The notes under the pieces were generated by a model. It was not told where the DNA came from, ran no database searches, and was given only the letters and a program-made list of their open reading frames with translations. From an uncultured Clostridium sp. (GTDB lineage Bacteria; Bacillota; Clostridia; TANB77; CAG-508): DNA of 8,449 bases. The stretch lies in contig CANOPV010000032.1 in assembly GCA_947568605.1 (NCBI GenBank), positions 1 to 8,449 on the forward strand, read 5' to 3'. Below are positions 1 to 6,322 of the stretch, piece after piece (positions within the stretch are counted from its first letter, which is position 1; each line of letters begins with the position of its first letter). A program made the translations under genes and the position numbers.

Positions 1-300
1 GAAAAATATGTAGAAATGAATATTGCACATCCATTTAGAGAAGGAAATGGAAGAAGTACAAGAATTTGGCTTGATGTAATATTGAAAAAAGAATTAAATG
101 TAGTAATCGATTGGAGTAAAATTAATAAAGAAGATTACTTACTTGCAATGGAACGAAGCCCTATAAAAGATACAGAAATAAAAGAATTATTAAAAAAAAG
201 TTTAACTGATAAGATAAATGATAGACAAATATATATGAAAGGTATAGACACAAGTTATTTATATGAAGGTTATTTATTATTCAAAATAGATGAATTATAA
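1..300 (+). CDS. Fic family protein AMP-transferase (class III, partial, N-terminus outside the window)
   Basis: The frame is open to the first base, so this is the C-terminal end of a longer protein; the ATG at 16 lies inside the domain and is not the real start. The Fic core motif HPFREGNGRSTR is at 28-63, matching HPFx(D/E)GNGRxxR, with the catalytic His at 28-30. Near the end, 253-270 encodes SYLYEG, which fits the (S/T)xxxE(G/N) inhibitory motif. As I remember Neisseria NmFic, its C-terminal inhibitory helix reads SYYYEG and the whole tail is very similar, so this looks like a single-domain class III Fic whose Glu blocks ATP until released. Family role: transfer of AMP from ATP to hydroxyl side chains of target proteins, or toxin-like activity. 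By comparison with NmFic roughly the first 100 residues are missing. It lies 37 bases before the protease gene, with no terminator between. Target unknown. Confidence 0.93.
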   Translation, partial: EKYVEMNIAHPFREGNGRSTRIWLDVILKKELNVVIDWSKINKEDYLLAMERSPIKDTEIKELLKKSLTDKINDRQIYMKGIDTSYLYEGYLLFKIDEL

Positions 301-337
301 ATGTAATATTTATTTTATATAAAGAAAGGAGACTACA

Positions 338-1073
338 ATGTTTTTTAATTCTGATAAAAGAGTAATATATATAATATTAGCCATATTTATATTAATGGGA
401 TTAAGAAGTTTTGGAATAAACAATATATTAAGTCTAATATTAACATTACCAGGAGTAATAATAGCAATTACATTTCACGAATACGCACACGCATTAGCAG
501 CAGACAAATTAGGAGATGAAACACCAAGAATACAAGGAAGACTAACACTAAACCCATTAAGTCATATAGACCCTGTCGGATTTGTATTATTAATATTTGC
601 AAATTTTGGGTGGGGAAAACCAGTACAAATTAATCCAAGAAATTTCAATAGAGATATTTCAATGGATAAAGGAGAAGCAATTGTATCAATTGCTGGACCT
701 GCAATGAATATAGTACTTGCAATAATATTTACAATAATATATTTTTTAATATATAAATTTGCAGATACTTCATTTATAATAAGTACATTAGGATATTATA
801 TTTTATTAGCAATACAATATACTGCAATATTAAATATAGGATTAGGAGTATTTAACTTATTACCATTACCACCGCTAGACCGATTCAAAAATATTTAAAA
901 ATTTTATGTCATATAGTGCAAGAAACTGGATAGAAGAACACGAAATGATATTTTATTATATATTTTTAGGAATATGGATTACAGGACTTGCAGGAATAAT
1001 AATTTCACCTGTTATAAACTGGATTTATACAGGAATATTTAATGGAGTAAGTTTATTATTTTCATTATTTTAA
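338..1073 (+). pseudogene. M50 site-2 protease family protein, interrupted by a +1 frameshift
   Basis: This is a membrane zinc protease of the SpoIVFB/YwhC-like M50 family (COG1994 type), expected to cut peptides within or near the membrane. The first frame (338-898, 186 residues) carries HEYAH at residues 47-51, the NPLSHIDPVG segment at 72-81, AGPAMN at 119-124 and several hydrophobic helices. It reaches NLLPLPPLD, whose Asp181 (878-880) is the expected third zinc ligand, then reads RFKNI and stops at 896-898. The family normally continues DGSK. Dropping one base at about 884-885 gives SKIF followed by an uninterrupted 62-codon tail (885-1073) that looks like the normal C-terminal amphipathic segment and last helix. 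Corrected length is about 245 residues, normal for the family. A canonical Gly after the Asp also appears as Arg. The break is either a real mutation or a base-calling error. RBS GGAG at 328-331, 6 bases before the ATG. Confidence 0.88.
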
Positions 1074-1097
1074 AAATAAAAAAGGAGAGATGTACTA

Positions 1098-2135
1098 ATG
1101 GAAGAAGCAAAAAAAGTAAAAATACCAGTTCAAAGGGAAAAAGATGAATACTATGCCTTTATGTCTTTAAAATTTCACGATGGAGAAGAAGACAAGAAAA
1201 AAGTAGAAGAAATTACAAAAGCACTTAATGAAGCAGGAATTAAAAATATTGTTATGGCAAGAGATGTTGAAAAATGGGGACAAGCAGACATCCCTGTTGG
1301 TAAAAAATTAATGACTGATTTTGCATTTCCAGCAATGGAAAAATGTGATATGCTAATTTGTGAATTTTCTGAAAAAGGTGTTGGACTTGGAATTGGAGCA
1401 GCATATACATTTGCAAAAAATATACCAGTTTATTTAATTGCTAAAACTGGAAGTGATATTTCAACAACAATGGAAAACATTGCAAAAGAAGTTATTTTTT
1501 ATGATGACCCACAGGAACTTACAGAAAAATTTAAAAATATTGTAAAAAGGATTCCACGTGTTATCTTAGCATCAAAATCACTAACAAGAAAACAACAAAT
1601 GATAGATGCAGATATTCCATTTGAAGTAATAGTTAGTGATGCAGATGAAAGCTCAGATGAAACAAAACCGTTTAGAGTACAATTAGCACAAATAGCAATG
1701 AGAAAAGCGAATGTTGTTTTAAACAAAACATCTGACAGAGGAAAAAGACTAATTGTCGCAGCAGACCAAAACATCATATTTGATAGAAAAATGTATGGAA
1801 AGCCTAAAAATATGGAAGAAGCACGAGAAATTATAAAAAGTATGCAAGGTAGAGATGATATTTACGCATATACTGGAAATGCAGTATTACTAGCAGATGG
1901 AATGAAAATTCTTGAATCAATAAACTATACAGACATAGCAAGAATGAGTATAGATGAAATATCAAATGAAACACTTGAAAATTATCTAAAAAATAGTTTA
2001 CCATTAACATATTGTGGAGGATTTTCAATTACAAATGCACCATTTGTGCACTTAAAAGAAGGTAAATATTCTACTGCTTATGGATTGACTATTGAAATCG
2101 TACAAGAAATGCAAAAAGCACTTTATAGTATTTAA
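1098..2135 (+). CDS. Fusion: nucleoside 2-deoxyribosyltransferase-like domain plus Maf-like nucleotide pyrophosphatase domain
   Basis: A 345-residue cytoplasmic protein with two domains. Residues about 17-150 resemble the nucleoside 2-deoxyribosyltransferase/DNPH1 (Rcl) fold: YAFMSLKF near the start, a helix, CDMLICEF at 83-90 and GVGLGIG at 94-100. In DNPH1-type enzymes that last motif reads GVGYELG and holds the nucleophilic Glu; here residue 98 is Gly. Residues about 153-345 resemble Maf (ITPase-like fold): ILASKSLTR at 156-164 replaces LASxSPRR, VAADQ at 220-224 keeps the catalytic Asp223, GKPKNMEEA at 234-242, and GKYSTAYGL at 322-330 matches the G-x-Y-S-x-x-GLP end. The usual KAGAYGIQ segment reads YCGGFSIT, losing the Lys and Gln. 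Both families act on nucleotides (hydrolysis of abnormal deoxynucleoside monophosphates; pyrophosphate release from dTTP, UTP and modified NTPs), so nucleotide-pool cleaning is inferred, but either domain may be altered or inactive. GGAG at 1084-1087; tsaD follows after 18 bases. Confidence 0.82.
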   Translation: MEEAKKVKIPVQREKDEYYAFMSLKFHDGEEDKKKVEEITKALNEAGIKNIVMARDVEKWGQADIPVGKKLMTDFAFPAMEKCDMLICEFSEKGVGLGIGAAYTFAKNIPVYLIAKTGSDISTTMENIAKEVIFYDDPQELTEKFKNIVKRIPRVILASKSLTRKQQMIDADIPFEVIVSDADESSDETKPFRVQLAQIAMRKANVVLNKTSDRGKRLIVAADQNIIFDRKMYGKPKNMEEAREIIKSMQGRDDIYAYTGNAVLLADGMKILESINYTDIARMSIDEISNETLENYLKNSLPLTYCGGFSITNAPFVHLKEGKYSTAYGLTIEIVQEMQKALYSI

Positions 2136-2153
2136 AATAAGGATAGATTTAAG

Positions 2154-3146
2154 ATGAAAGATATAAATGTATTAGGAATTGAATCAAGTTGTGATGAAAC
2201 TTCTGTATCAGTAGTAAAAAATGGTAGAGAAGTTTTATCAAATGTTATAAATTCTCAAATAAAAATACATAAACAATTTGGTGGAGTAGTACCAGAAATT
2301 GCTTCAAGAAATCACATTGAAGTAATTTCAGAAGTTACAAAAGAAGCATTAAAACAAGCAAATATGACATTTAAAGATATTGATGTTATAGCCTGTACTT
2401 ATGGTCCAGGACTTGTAGGAGCATTACTTGTAGGAGTATCTTATGCAAAAGCATTAAGTTTTGCATTAAATAAAACATTAGTAGGAGTAAACCATATAGA
2501 AGGTCATATTTCAGCAAATTATATTACACATAAACAATTAGAACCACCATTTTTATGTATGATAATTTCTGGTGGGCACACACATTTAGTACATATCAAA
2601 AATTATAATGAATTTGAAATTCTAGGAAAAACACGAGATGACGCAATAGGAGAGGCCTTTGATAAAGTAGCAAGAGTAATAGGGTTAGAATATCCAGGAG
2701 GACCAAAAATTGATAAATTAGCAAAAGAGGGTAAGCCTACTATAAAATTACCAGAAACATACTTTGAAAATTTAGATTTTAGTTTTAGTGGAATAAAAAC
2801 AGCAGTACTAAACTTAAATCATAAAAATCCAGATATAAATAAAGCAGATTTATGTGCTAGTTTTGAACTTTCAGCAACTAATGTTTTAATAGAAAACACA
2901 AAAAAAGCAATAAAAAATTTAAAAATAGATAAAATAGCATTAGCAGGCGGAGTATCAGCAAATTCATATATAAGAGAAAGATTTTTAGAATTAGAACAAG
3001 AATTAAATATAAAAGTATATTATCCAGAATTAGAATTATGCACAGACAATGCAGCAATGATTGCATCTGCGGGATATTATAATTATATAAATGGAAAAAT
3101 ATCAGATTTAACATTAAACGCTATACCAAATTTGAAAATCTGTTAA
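2154..3146 (+). CDS. tsaD: tRNA N6-adenosine threonylcarbamoyltransferase TsaD
   Basis: This ASKHA-fold metalloenzyme moves the threonylcarbamoyl group from threonylcarbamoyl-AMP to A37 of tRNAs reading ANN codons, making t6A in the cytoplasm with TsaB and TsaE. At 330 residues it has family length. Recognisable motifs: GIESSCDET (8-16), the metal-binding HIEGH (His114 and His118), SGGHTHL (139-145), DDAIGEAFDKVAR (162-174), GGPKID (182-187), FSFSGIKTA (209-217), GGVSAN (265-270) and CTDNAAMIA (296-304) with the metal-ligand Asp298. All key residues look intact. The start is supported by a GGA-type RBS around 2141-2143, 18 bases after the fusion gene, which suggests co-transcription. tsaB, tsaE and rimI, often neighbours of tsaD, are not in the window. 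The gene is almost always essential, so its transcript gives the whole left block housekeeping expression if they share a promoter (inference). Confidence 0.98.
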   Translation: MKDINVLGIESSCDETSVSVVKNGREVLSNVINSQIKIHKQFGGVVPEIASRNHIEVISEVTKEALKQANMTFKDIDVIACTYGPGLVGALLVGVSYAKALSFALNKTLVGVNHIEGHISANYITHKQLEPPFLCMIISGGHTHLVHIKNYNEFEILGKTRDDAIGEAFDKVARVIGLEYPGGPKIDKLAKEGKPTIKLPETYFENLDFSFSGIKTAVLNLNHKNPDINKADLCASFELSATNVLIENTKKAIKNLKIDKIALAGGVSANSYIRERFLELEQELNIKVYYPELELCTDNAAMIASAGYYNYINGKISDLTLNAIPNLKIC

Positions 3147-3189
3147 TATTTTAGTTTTATTTGTTCTATTAATAAAATTTGATATTAAG

Positions 3190-3331
3190 AACCCTCCGGC
3201 ACAATGTGCCACCTCCTTTAAATAAGGGAGGCAAGAATGCAGGTATGATTTTAATTGCTCGTTTTTTAAATAAATTGCTTAATCTTGGCCCCTTTAATAA
3301 GGGGGCTGTCAGCGTCAGCTGACTGGGGGTT
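3190..3331. repeat. G+C-rich composite inverted-repeat element (MITE-like/REP-like, non-coding)
   Basis: About 142 bp stands out from the A+T-rich surroundings. The two ends are related inverted copies: the left begins AACCCTCC (3190-3197) and the right ends GGGGGTT (3325-3331). Each half holds two small hairpins: on the left GGCAC/GTGCC around an AAT loop (3198-3210) and CCTCC/GGAGG (3212-3231); on the right GCCCC/GGGGC with an AATAA-type loop region (3288-3306) and a perfect GTCAGC/GCTGAC stem with loop GTCA (3308-3323). The likeness extends inward (GGCAAGAATGC on the left; GGCCAAGATTAAGC on the right when read from the other strand). About 35-50 bp of A+T-rich DNA lies between the halves. 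There is no ORF and no clear target-site duplication. It resembles the small dispersed palindromic repeats I associate with gut Firmicutes; the copy number cannot be seen here. It may also act as a transcription stop after tsaD. Confidence 0.72.
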
Positions 3332-3343
3332 TATAAAAATTAT

Positions 3344-3373
3344 TTAAACAATAATACAATTAACTATTATACT
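3344..3373 (+). promoter_or_regulatory. Possible sigma-A promoter for the metallophosphoesterase gene
   Basis: A good -10 candidate TATACT (3368-3373) lies just downstream of the repeat element. The -35 is poor (TTAAAC at 3344-3349, 18-base spacer). It sits about 30 bases before the start codon and would restart transcription after the repeat. In DNA this A+T-rich the match could be chance. Confidence 0.35.
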
Positions 3374-3406
3374 ACTGTAATTTAGTTATAGATATGGAGG
3401 AAAAAA

Positions 3407-4108
3407 ATGTCAATTTTTGCAATAGCAGACCTACATTTATCTTTTAATACAGATAAACCAATGGATATATTTGGAGAAAATTGGAATAATTACGAAGAAA
3501 AAATAAAAAAAGACTGGTTAAAAAAAGTAAAAGATACAGACTTAGTATTATTACCAGGCGACTTTTCTTGGTCAATGAAACTAGAAGATACATATAAAGA
3601 CTTTGAATATATAAATAATCTTCCAGGAGAAAAAATATTATTAAAAGGAAATCACGACTACTGGTGGAACACTGTAAAAAAGATGAATGAATTTATAAAA
3701 AATAATAACTTTACAAATATAGAATTCCTATATAATAATAGTTTTTTATATGAAGATTATATAATATGTGGTACAAGAGGTTGGACTATTTCAGACAAAG
3801 AAGAAGACCAAAAAATATTTGAAAGAGAATTATTAAGACTAGAATTATCATTAAATGACGGAATAAATAAATATGGAGAAGATAAACAAATAATAGTATG
3901 TATGCACTATCCTCCAATTAATATAGCACAAAACTATATAAATATTAAAATTATAGATTTATTAAAAAAATACAATGTAACAAAATGTATATATGGGCAT
4001 TTACACGGAGCATCACATAAAGAAGCAGTAGAAAAAGAAATATCACAAATAAAATTTAAACTAGTAAGTTCAGACTATTTGAATTTTGAATTATATAAAA
4101 TAAATTAA
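3407..4108 (+). CDS. Calcineurin-like metallophosphoesterase (COG1768-type predicted phosphohydrolase)
   Basis: A 233-residue protein with the full metal-ligand set of the calcineurin-like phosphoesterase fold: DLH at residues 8-10 (Asp8, His10), GDFSW at 51-55 (Asp52), GNHD at 81-84 (Asn82, His83), MHYPP at 166-170 (His167) and GHLHG at 197-201 (His198, His200). The extra conserved stretches KPMDIFG (17-23), LPGEKILLKGNHDYWW (72-87) and CGTRGW (121-126) are those I associate with COG1768, whose substrate is not known to me. There is no signal peptide, so a cytoplasmic dinuclear metal phosphohydrolase is expected. The start is fixed by GGAGG at 3396-3400, 6 bases before the ATG. It appears to be a single-gene unit between the repeat element and the strong terminator that follows its stop. 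Family assignment is firm; the biological substrate is unknown. Confidence 0.93.
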   Translation: MSIFAIADLHLSFNTDKPMDIFGENWNNYEEKIKKDWLKKVKDTDLVLLPGDFSWSMKLEDTYKDFEYINNLPGEKILLKGNHDYWWNTVKKMNEFIKNNNFTNIEFLYNNSFLYEDYIICGTRGWTISDKEEDQKIFERELLRLELSLNDGINKYGEDKQIIVCMHYPPINIAQNYINIKIIDLLKKYNVTKCIYGHLHGASHKEAVEKEISQIKFKLVSSDYLNFELYKIN

Positions 4109-4110
4109 AT

Positions 4111-4138
4111 AAAAAGCGGCTATATGTAGTCGCTTTTT
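4111..4138. terminator. Bidirectional rho-independent terminator
   Basis: A 12-bp stem (4111-4122 with 4127-4138) with one G-T pair and a TATG loop. The stem carries AAAAAGCG on the left and CGCTTTTT on the right, so there is a T tract in both directions. It starts 2 bases after the metallophosphoesterase stop and lies 16 bases past the stop of the small minus-strand gene, so it can serve both convergent transcripts. Confidence 0.9.
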
Positions 4139-4154
4139 ATTTGTTTGTAATAAA

Positions 4155-4244
4155 CTATTTGCAATTTTCGTTGCTATTATTGTTTCTTTCATTTTGTTGA
4201 TTGTTACCATTATTTTTGTTATTCTTTTTATTTTTGTTTTCCAT
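4155..4244 (-). CDS. Asparagine-rich 29-residue microprotein
   Basis: On the minus strand an ATG at 4244 opens a 29-codon frame ending in TAG at 4157-4155. The product begins MENKNKKNNKNNGNN and ends SNENCK: about 14 Asn, several Lys, and a single Cys next to last. Three things argue that it is a real gene despite its size: a perfect GGAGGTG (4257-4251) exactly 6 bases before the ATG, a bidirectional terminator just beyond the stop, and a 374-base interval with no other gene. There is no signal peptide or membrane segment. The composition is that of a disordered, hydrophilic peptide. Small Asn/Lys-rich proteins occur among spore-associated proteins of Firmicutes, but I recognise no family, and a spore role is only a guess. 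Low-complexity Asn/Lys frames also arise by chance in A+T-rich DNA, so the RBS and terminator carry most of the weight. Confidence 0.66.
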   Translation of the reverse strand: MENKNKKNNKNNGNNQQNERNNNSNENCK

Positions 4245-4250
4245 ACGAAG

Positions 4251-4257
4251 CACCTCC
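4251..4257 (-). promoter_or_regulatory. Ribosome binding site of the Asn-rich small gene
   Basis: Read on the minus strand this is GGAGGTG, a near-perfect anti-SD match, with 6 bases to the ATG at 4244. It is the strongest single argument that the 29-codon frame is translated. Confidence 0.75.
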
Positions 4258-4258
4258 A

Positions 4259-4272
4259 ATTCAAATTTGAAT
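4259..4272. repeat. 14-bp perfect palindrome upstream of the small minus-strand gene
   Basis: ATTCAAATTTGAAT is its own reverse complement and ends 1 base before the minus-strand RBS. It could be an operator for a dimeric regulator or a leader hairpin, or a chance product of A+T-rich DNA. The remaining stretch up to about 4405 is A+T-rich with long A and T runs and shows no gene on either strand. Confidence 0.4.
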
Positions 4273-4277
4273 AATAA

Positions 4278-4306
4278 TATTATTTTCAAAATAAAAAAAA
4301 ATATTC
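4278..4306 (-). promoter_or_regulatory. Weak candidate sporulation-type promoter for the Asn-rich gene
   Basis: On the minus strand GAATA (4306-4302) is followed after 17 bases by AATAATA (4284-4278). This is close to the sigma-F/sigma-G pattern GHATR-N17/18-CATNNTA, with the first base of the -10 wrong. It lies about 20 bases before the RBS, a sensible distance. In such A+T-rich sequence the match has little statistical weight. Confidence 0.2.
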
Positions 4307-4405
4307 ATTTTTTTCCAAAAAATTAAAATTAATAAAACCTAATTTTACTTAAAAATAGATATTTTTAGAAGAAATATTACATTTATATTACAATTCAATA
4401 TTTAC

Positions 4406-4435
4406 TTGACTTATCTTATATAAGAGTGATATACT
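4406..4435 (+). promoter_or_regulatory. Sigma-A-type promoter of the cell-wall gene cluster
   Basis: TTGACT (4406-4411), an 18-base spacer and TATACT (4430-4435). Transcription would begin near 4442, about 40 bases before the ATG at 4483. A longer reading of the frame from a GTG at 4426 would start inside this promoter, so it is rejected. A+T-rich tracts just upstream could act as an UP element. Confidence 0.65.
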
Positions 4436-4472
4436 TTATACGAAAAAATATTATATTTTTTGACACTAATGA

Positions 4473-4477
4473 GGAGG
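4473..4477 (+). promoter_or_regulatory. Ribosome binding site that fixes the glucosaminidase start
   Basis: GGAGG, 5 bases before the ATG at 4483. The in-frame GTG at 4426 has no such site and overlaps the -10 box, so translation should begin at 4483, giving 596 residues. Confidence 0.8.
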
Positions 4478-4482
4478 AAAAA

Positions 4483-6273
4483 ATGAAAGAAAAAAATAAT
4501 AAAGTGTCTAAAAAAAGAATAAATTATAAAAAACTAGGAATATTAACAATATTTATAGTAGTTATACTAAATATAATTGTCGTTCCAATAAAATCTTTTG
4601 CATCAACTAAATATACACAAACTTTAAAAAGTGGAATAGACAAATTTCCAAAAGAATATCAAGAATATTTAAAAAAACTAAAACAACAACATCCAAATTG
4701 GTCATTTGATGCATATTACACAGGAATATCTTGGAGCGAACTAATAGAAAACGAAAAAGATCACGGACACAATAGAGTTATAAATTCAGCAGATGAATTA
4801 TGGAAATGCGACTGTGGAAATATAGCAAGTGGATACGCGTGTGCATCAGAAGGAATAATAAAATATTATTTAGATCCAAGAAATTTTTTAGATGATGTAA
4901 GCATTTTCCAATTCTTAGAAATATCATATAACCCCAATGTACATAAATTAGAAGGAATAGAAAAATCAGTTAAAAATACATTTTTAGATGATGAAGTTAC
5001 ATTTACATTAAATGGAAATAAAAAAACAATGAAATATTCTGAAATTATATTAGAAGCAGCAAAACAAAGCAATATGAGTCCATATAGTATTAGAACAAAA
5101 ATAATACAAGAAGTAGGAAGTAAAGGCAGTAATTCAGTTACTGGTACATATCCAGGATATGAAGGATATTACAATTTCTTTAACTATGGAGCGTATGATA
5201 ACGGAAATGCAATAGCAAATGGACTAGCAAAAGCAAAAGAATTAGGATGGGACAATCAATACACATCAATTATTGAAGGTGCTAAATTAGTATCTAATTC
5301 ATATACAAACGCAGGGCAAAATACAGCATATTTTTACAAATGGGATGTTGTAGGAAATAGCATTTTAAAACCGGGAAAAACACAAACATTTATAGATAAA
5401 TCATACTTTTTTAGACATCAATATATGACAAATGTACAAGACCCAAAAAGTCAGTCAAAAACATTATTTAACTTATATGCAAATACAGGAATATTAAATG
5501 AAAAATTAAACTTTATAATACCAATATATAATAATATGCCTGAGAAACCAGTAGAATTACCAACAAATATAAAACCTAGTGAAAATGACGATACTTTAAT
5601 ATATTATGTTACAGATTCGGATGGAATAAATGTAAGAAATAAACCATCAACATCAGGAGAAAAAATATGTGCTATACCAAAAAATACAAAAGTTATAGTA
5701 TTAGATAAAAACGCAGGAAATGCAAATGGTTATGTATGGTTTAAAATAAAATTAGAAAACGGAAAAATAGGATATGTAGCAAGTGATTATATAGCATATT
5801 ATAGCGGAAAAGACACTAATACAAATAATAGTAATAACAATAATAATGGTGGTAATAATAAACCAAATGAAATAACAAATGTAAAAATAGATAAAAATAA
5901 ATTAAACATTACTATAACACCAGAAGCAACAGCAAAACAGATTATTGAAAAAACTGGAATAAAAAAATACACAATAACAGATGCAAAAGGCAACAAAATA
6001 GACATTAATTCACCAGTAGGAACAGGATATAAAATTATTAATAATGATAATAAACAAGCATATACTGTAATAAAAATAGGTGATTCAAATGGAGACGCAA
6101 AAGTAAATTCAGCAGATTTATTAACTATACAAAAGCATTTATTAGGAGTAAAGAAAATTACAGATAATAATAAAAATATATCTTCTGATGCAAATGGAGA
6201 TGGAAAAATAAATTCAGCAGATTTATTAAAAATACAAAAACATTTATTAAATGTATCTAAAATAAAGTTTTAA
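4483..6273 (+). CDS. Secreted GH73-type beta-N-acetylglucosaminidase with SH3 domain and dockerin repeats
   Basis: This 596-residue exported protein is expected to cut the N-acetylglucosamine linkage of peptidoglycan (LytD-like). From the ATG at 4483 the N-terminus is Lys-rich, with a hydrophobic core at about 18-36 and a possible cleavage site after SFA (residue 40), or a retained anchor. Residues about 54-165 form the conserved N-terminal region (HPNWSF at 70-75, YYLDPRNFL at 128-136, IFQF at 141-144). The catalytic part spans about 185-340, with IIQEVGS at 207-213 (Glu210 the likely acid), GYYNFFNYGA (228-237) and RHQYMTN (311-317). An SH3-like wall-binding domain follows (about 371-440), an Asn-rich linker (444-461), a small beta domain (462-532) and two dockerin type I repeats (534-555, 569-590). 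Odd: CDC plus a third Cys at 109-120. It is probably the first gene of a three-gene surface cluster. The enzyme class is firm; the dockerin partner is unknown. Confidence 0.9.
   Translation: MKEKNNKVSKKRINYKKLGILTIFIVVILNIIVVPIKSFASTKYTQTLKSGIDKFPKEYQEYLKKLKQQHPNWSFDAYYTGISWSELIENEKDHGHNRVINSADELWKCDCGNIASGYACASEGIIKYYLDPRNFLDDVSIFQFLEISYNPNVHKLEGIEKSVKNTFLDDEVTFTLNGNKKTMKYSEIILEAAKQSNMSPYSIRTKIIQEVGSKGSNSVTGTYPGYEGYYNFFNYGAYDNGNAIANGLAKAKELGWDNQYTSIIEGAKLVSNSYTNAGQNTAYFYKWDVVGNSILKPGKTQTFIDKSYFFRHQYMTNVQDPKSQSKTLFNLYANTGILNEKLNFIIPIYNNMPEKPVELPTNIKPSENDDTLIYYVTDSDGINVRNKPSTSGEKICAIPKNTKVIVLDKNAGNANGYVWFKIKLENGKIGYVASDYIAYYSGKDTNTNNSNNNNNGGNNKPNEITNVKIDKNKLNITITPEATAKQIIEKTGIKKYTITDAKGNKIDINSPVGTGYKIINNDNKQAYTVIKIGDSNGDAKVNSADLLTIQKHLLGVKKITDNNKNISSDANGDGKINSADLLKIQKHLLNVSKIKF
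6082..6252 (+). repeat. Tandem dockerin type I calcium-binding repeats
   Basis: Two 22-codon units (6082-6147 and 6187-6252) encode DSNGDAKVNSADLL and DANGDGKINSADLL, each followed by xIQKHLL. The Asp/Asn spacing matches the EF-hand-like calcium loop of type I dockerins. The DNA is near-identical over NSADLL and IQKHLL, suggesting internal duplication. The repeats are separated by 39 bases and lie at the extreme C-terminus of the glucosaminidase. Confidence 0.85.
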
Positions 6274-6298
6274 TATAAATAGAAAATTACTATTTATA
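6274..6298 (+). other. A+T hairpin directly after the glucosaminidase stop
   Basis: A perfect 9-bp stem, TATAAATAG with CTATTTATA, and a 7-base loop, starting one base after the TAA. No T tract follows, so it is not a canonical terminator; it may stabilise or process the 3' end, or weaken read-through. Confidence 0.45.
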
Positions 6299-6322
6299 TG
6301 TGTAGGGGCGATTTTAATAACC

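Noticed and set aside
878..900. Confident call of programmed +1 frameshifting in the M50 gene
   Set aside because: No recognised slippery site or stimulator; one-base error or mutation is simpler. Kept only as an option in the finding.
2878..3114. Minus-strand 78-codon frame within tsaD
   Set aside because: Low-complexity Leu/Ile shadow of a highly conserved gene.
3147..3180. Terminator directly after tsaD
   Set aside because: Only a weak TTTTATT/AATAAAA pairing with no G+C stem; the repeat element further on is a better candidate.
4426..4482. GTG at 4426 as an upstream start of the glucosaminidase
   Set aside because: It overlaps the -10 box and lacks an RBS; GGAGG at 4473-4477 and the signal-peptide layout support ATG 4483.
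5814..5868. AAT/AAC-rich tract as a DNA repeat array
   Set aside because: It encodes the Asn-rich linker of the glucosaminidase; units are irregular and explained by protein composition.
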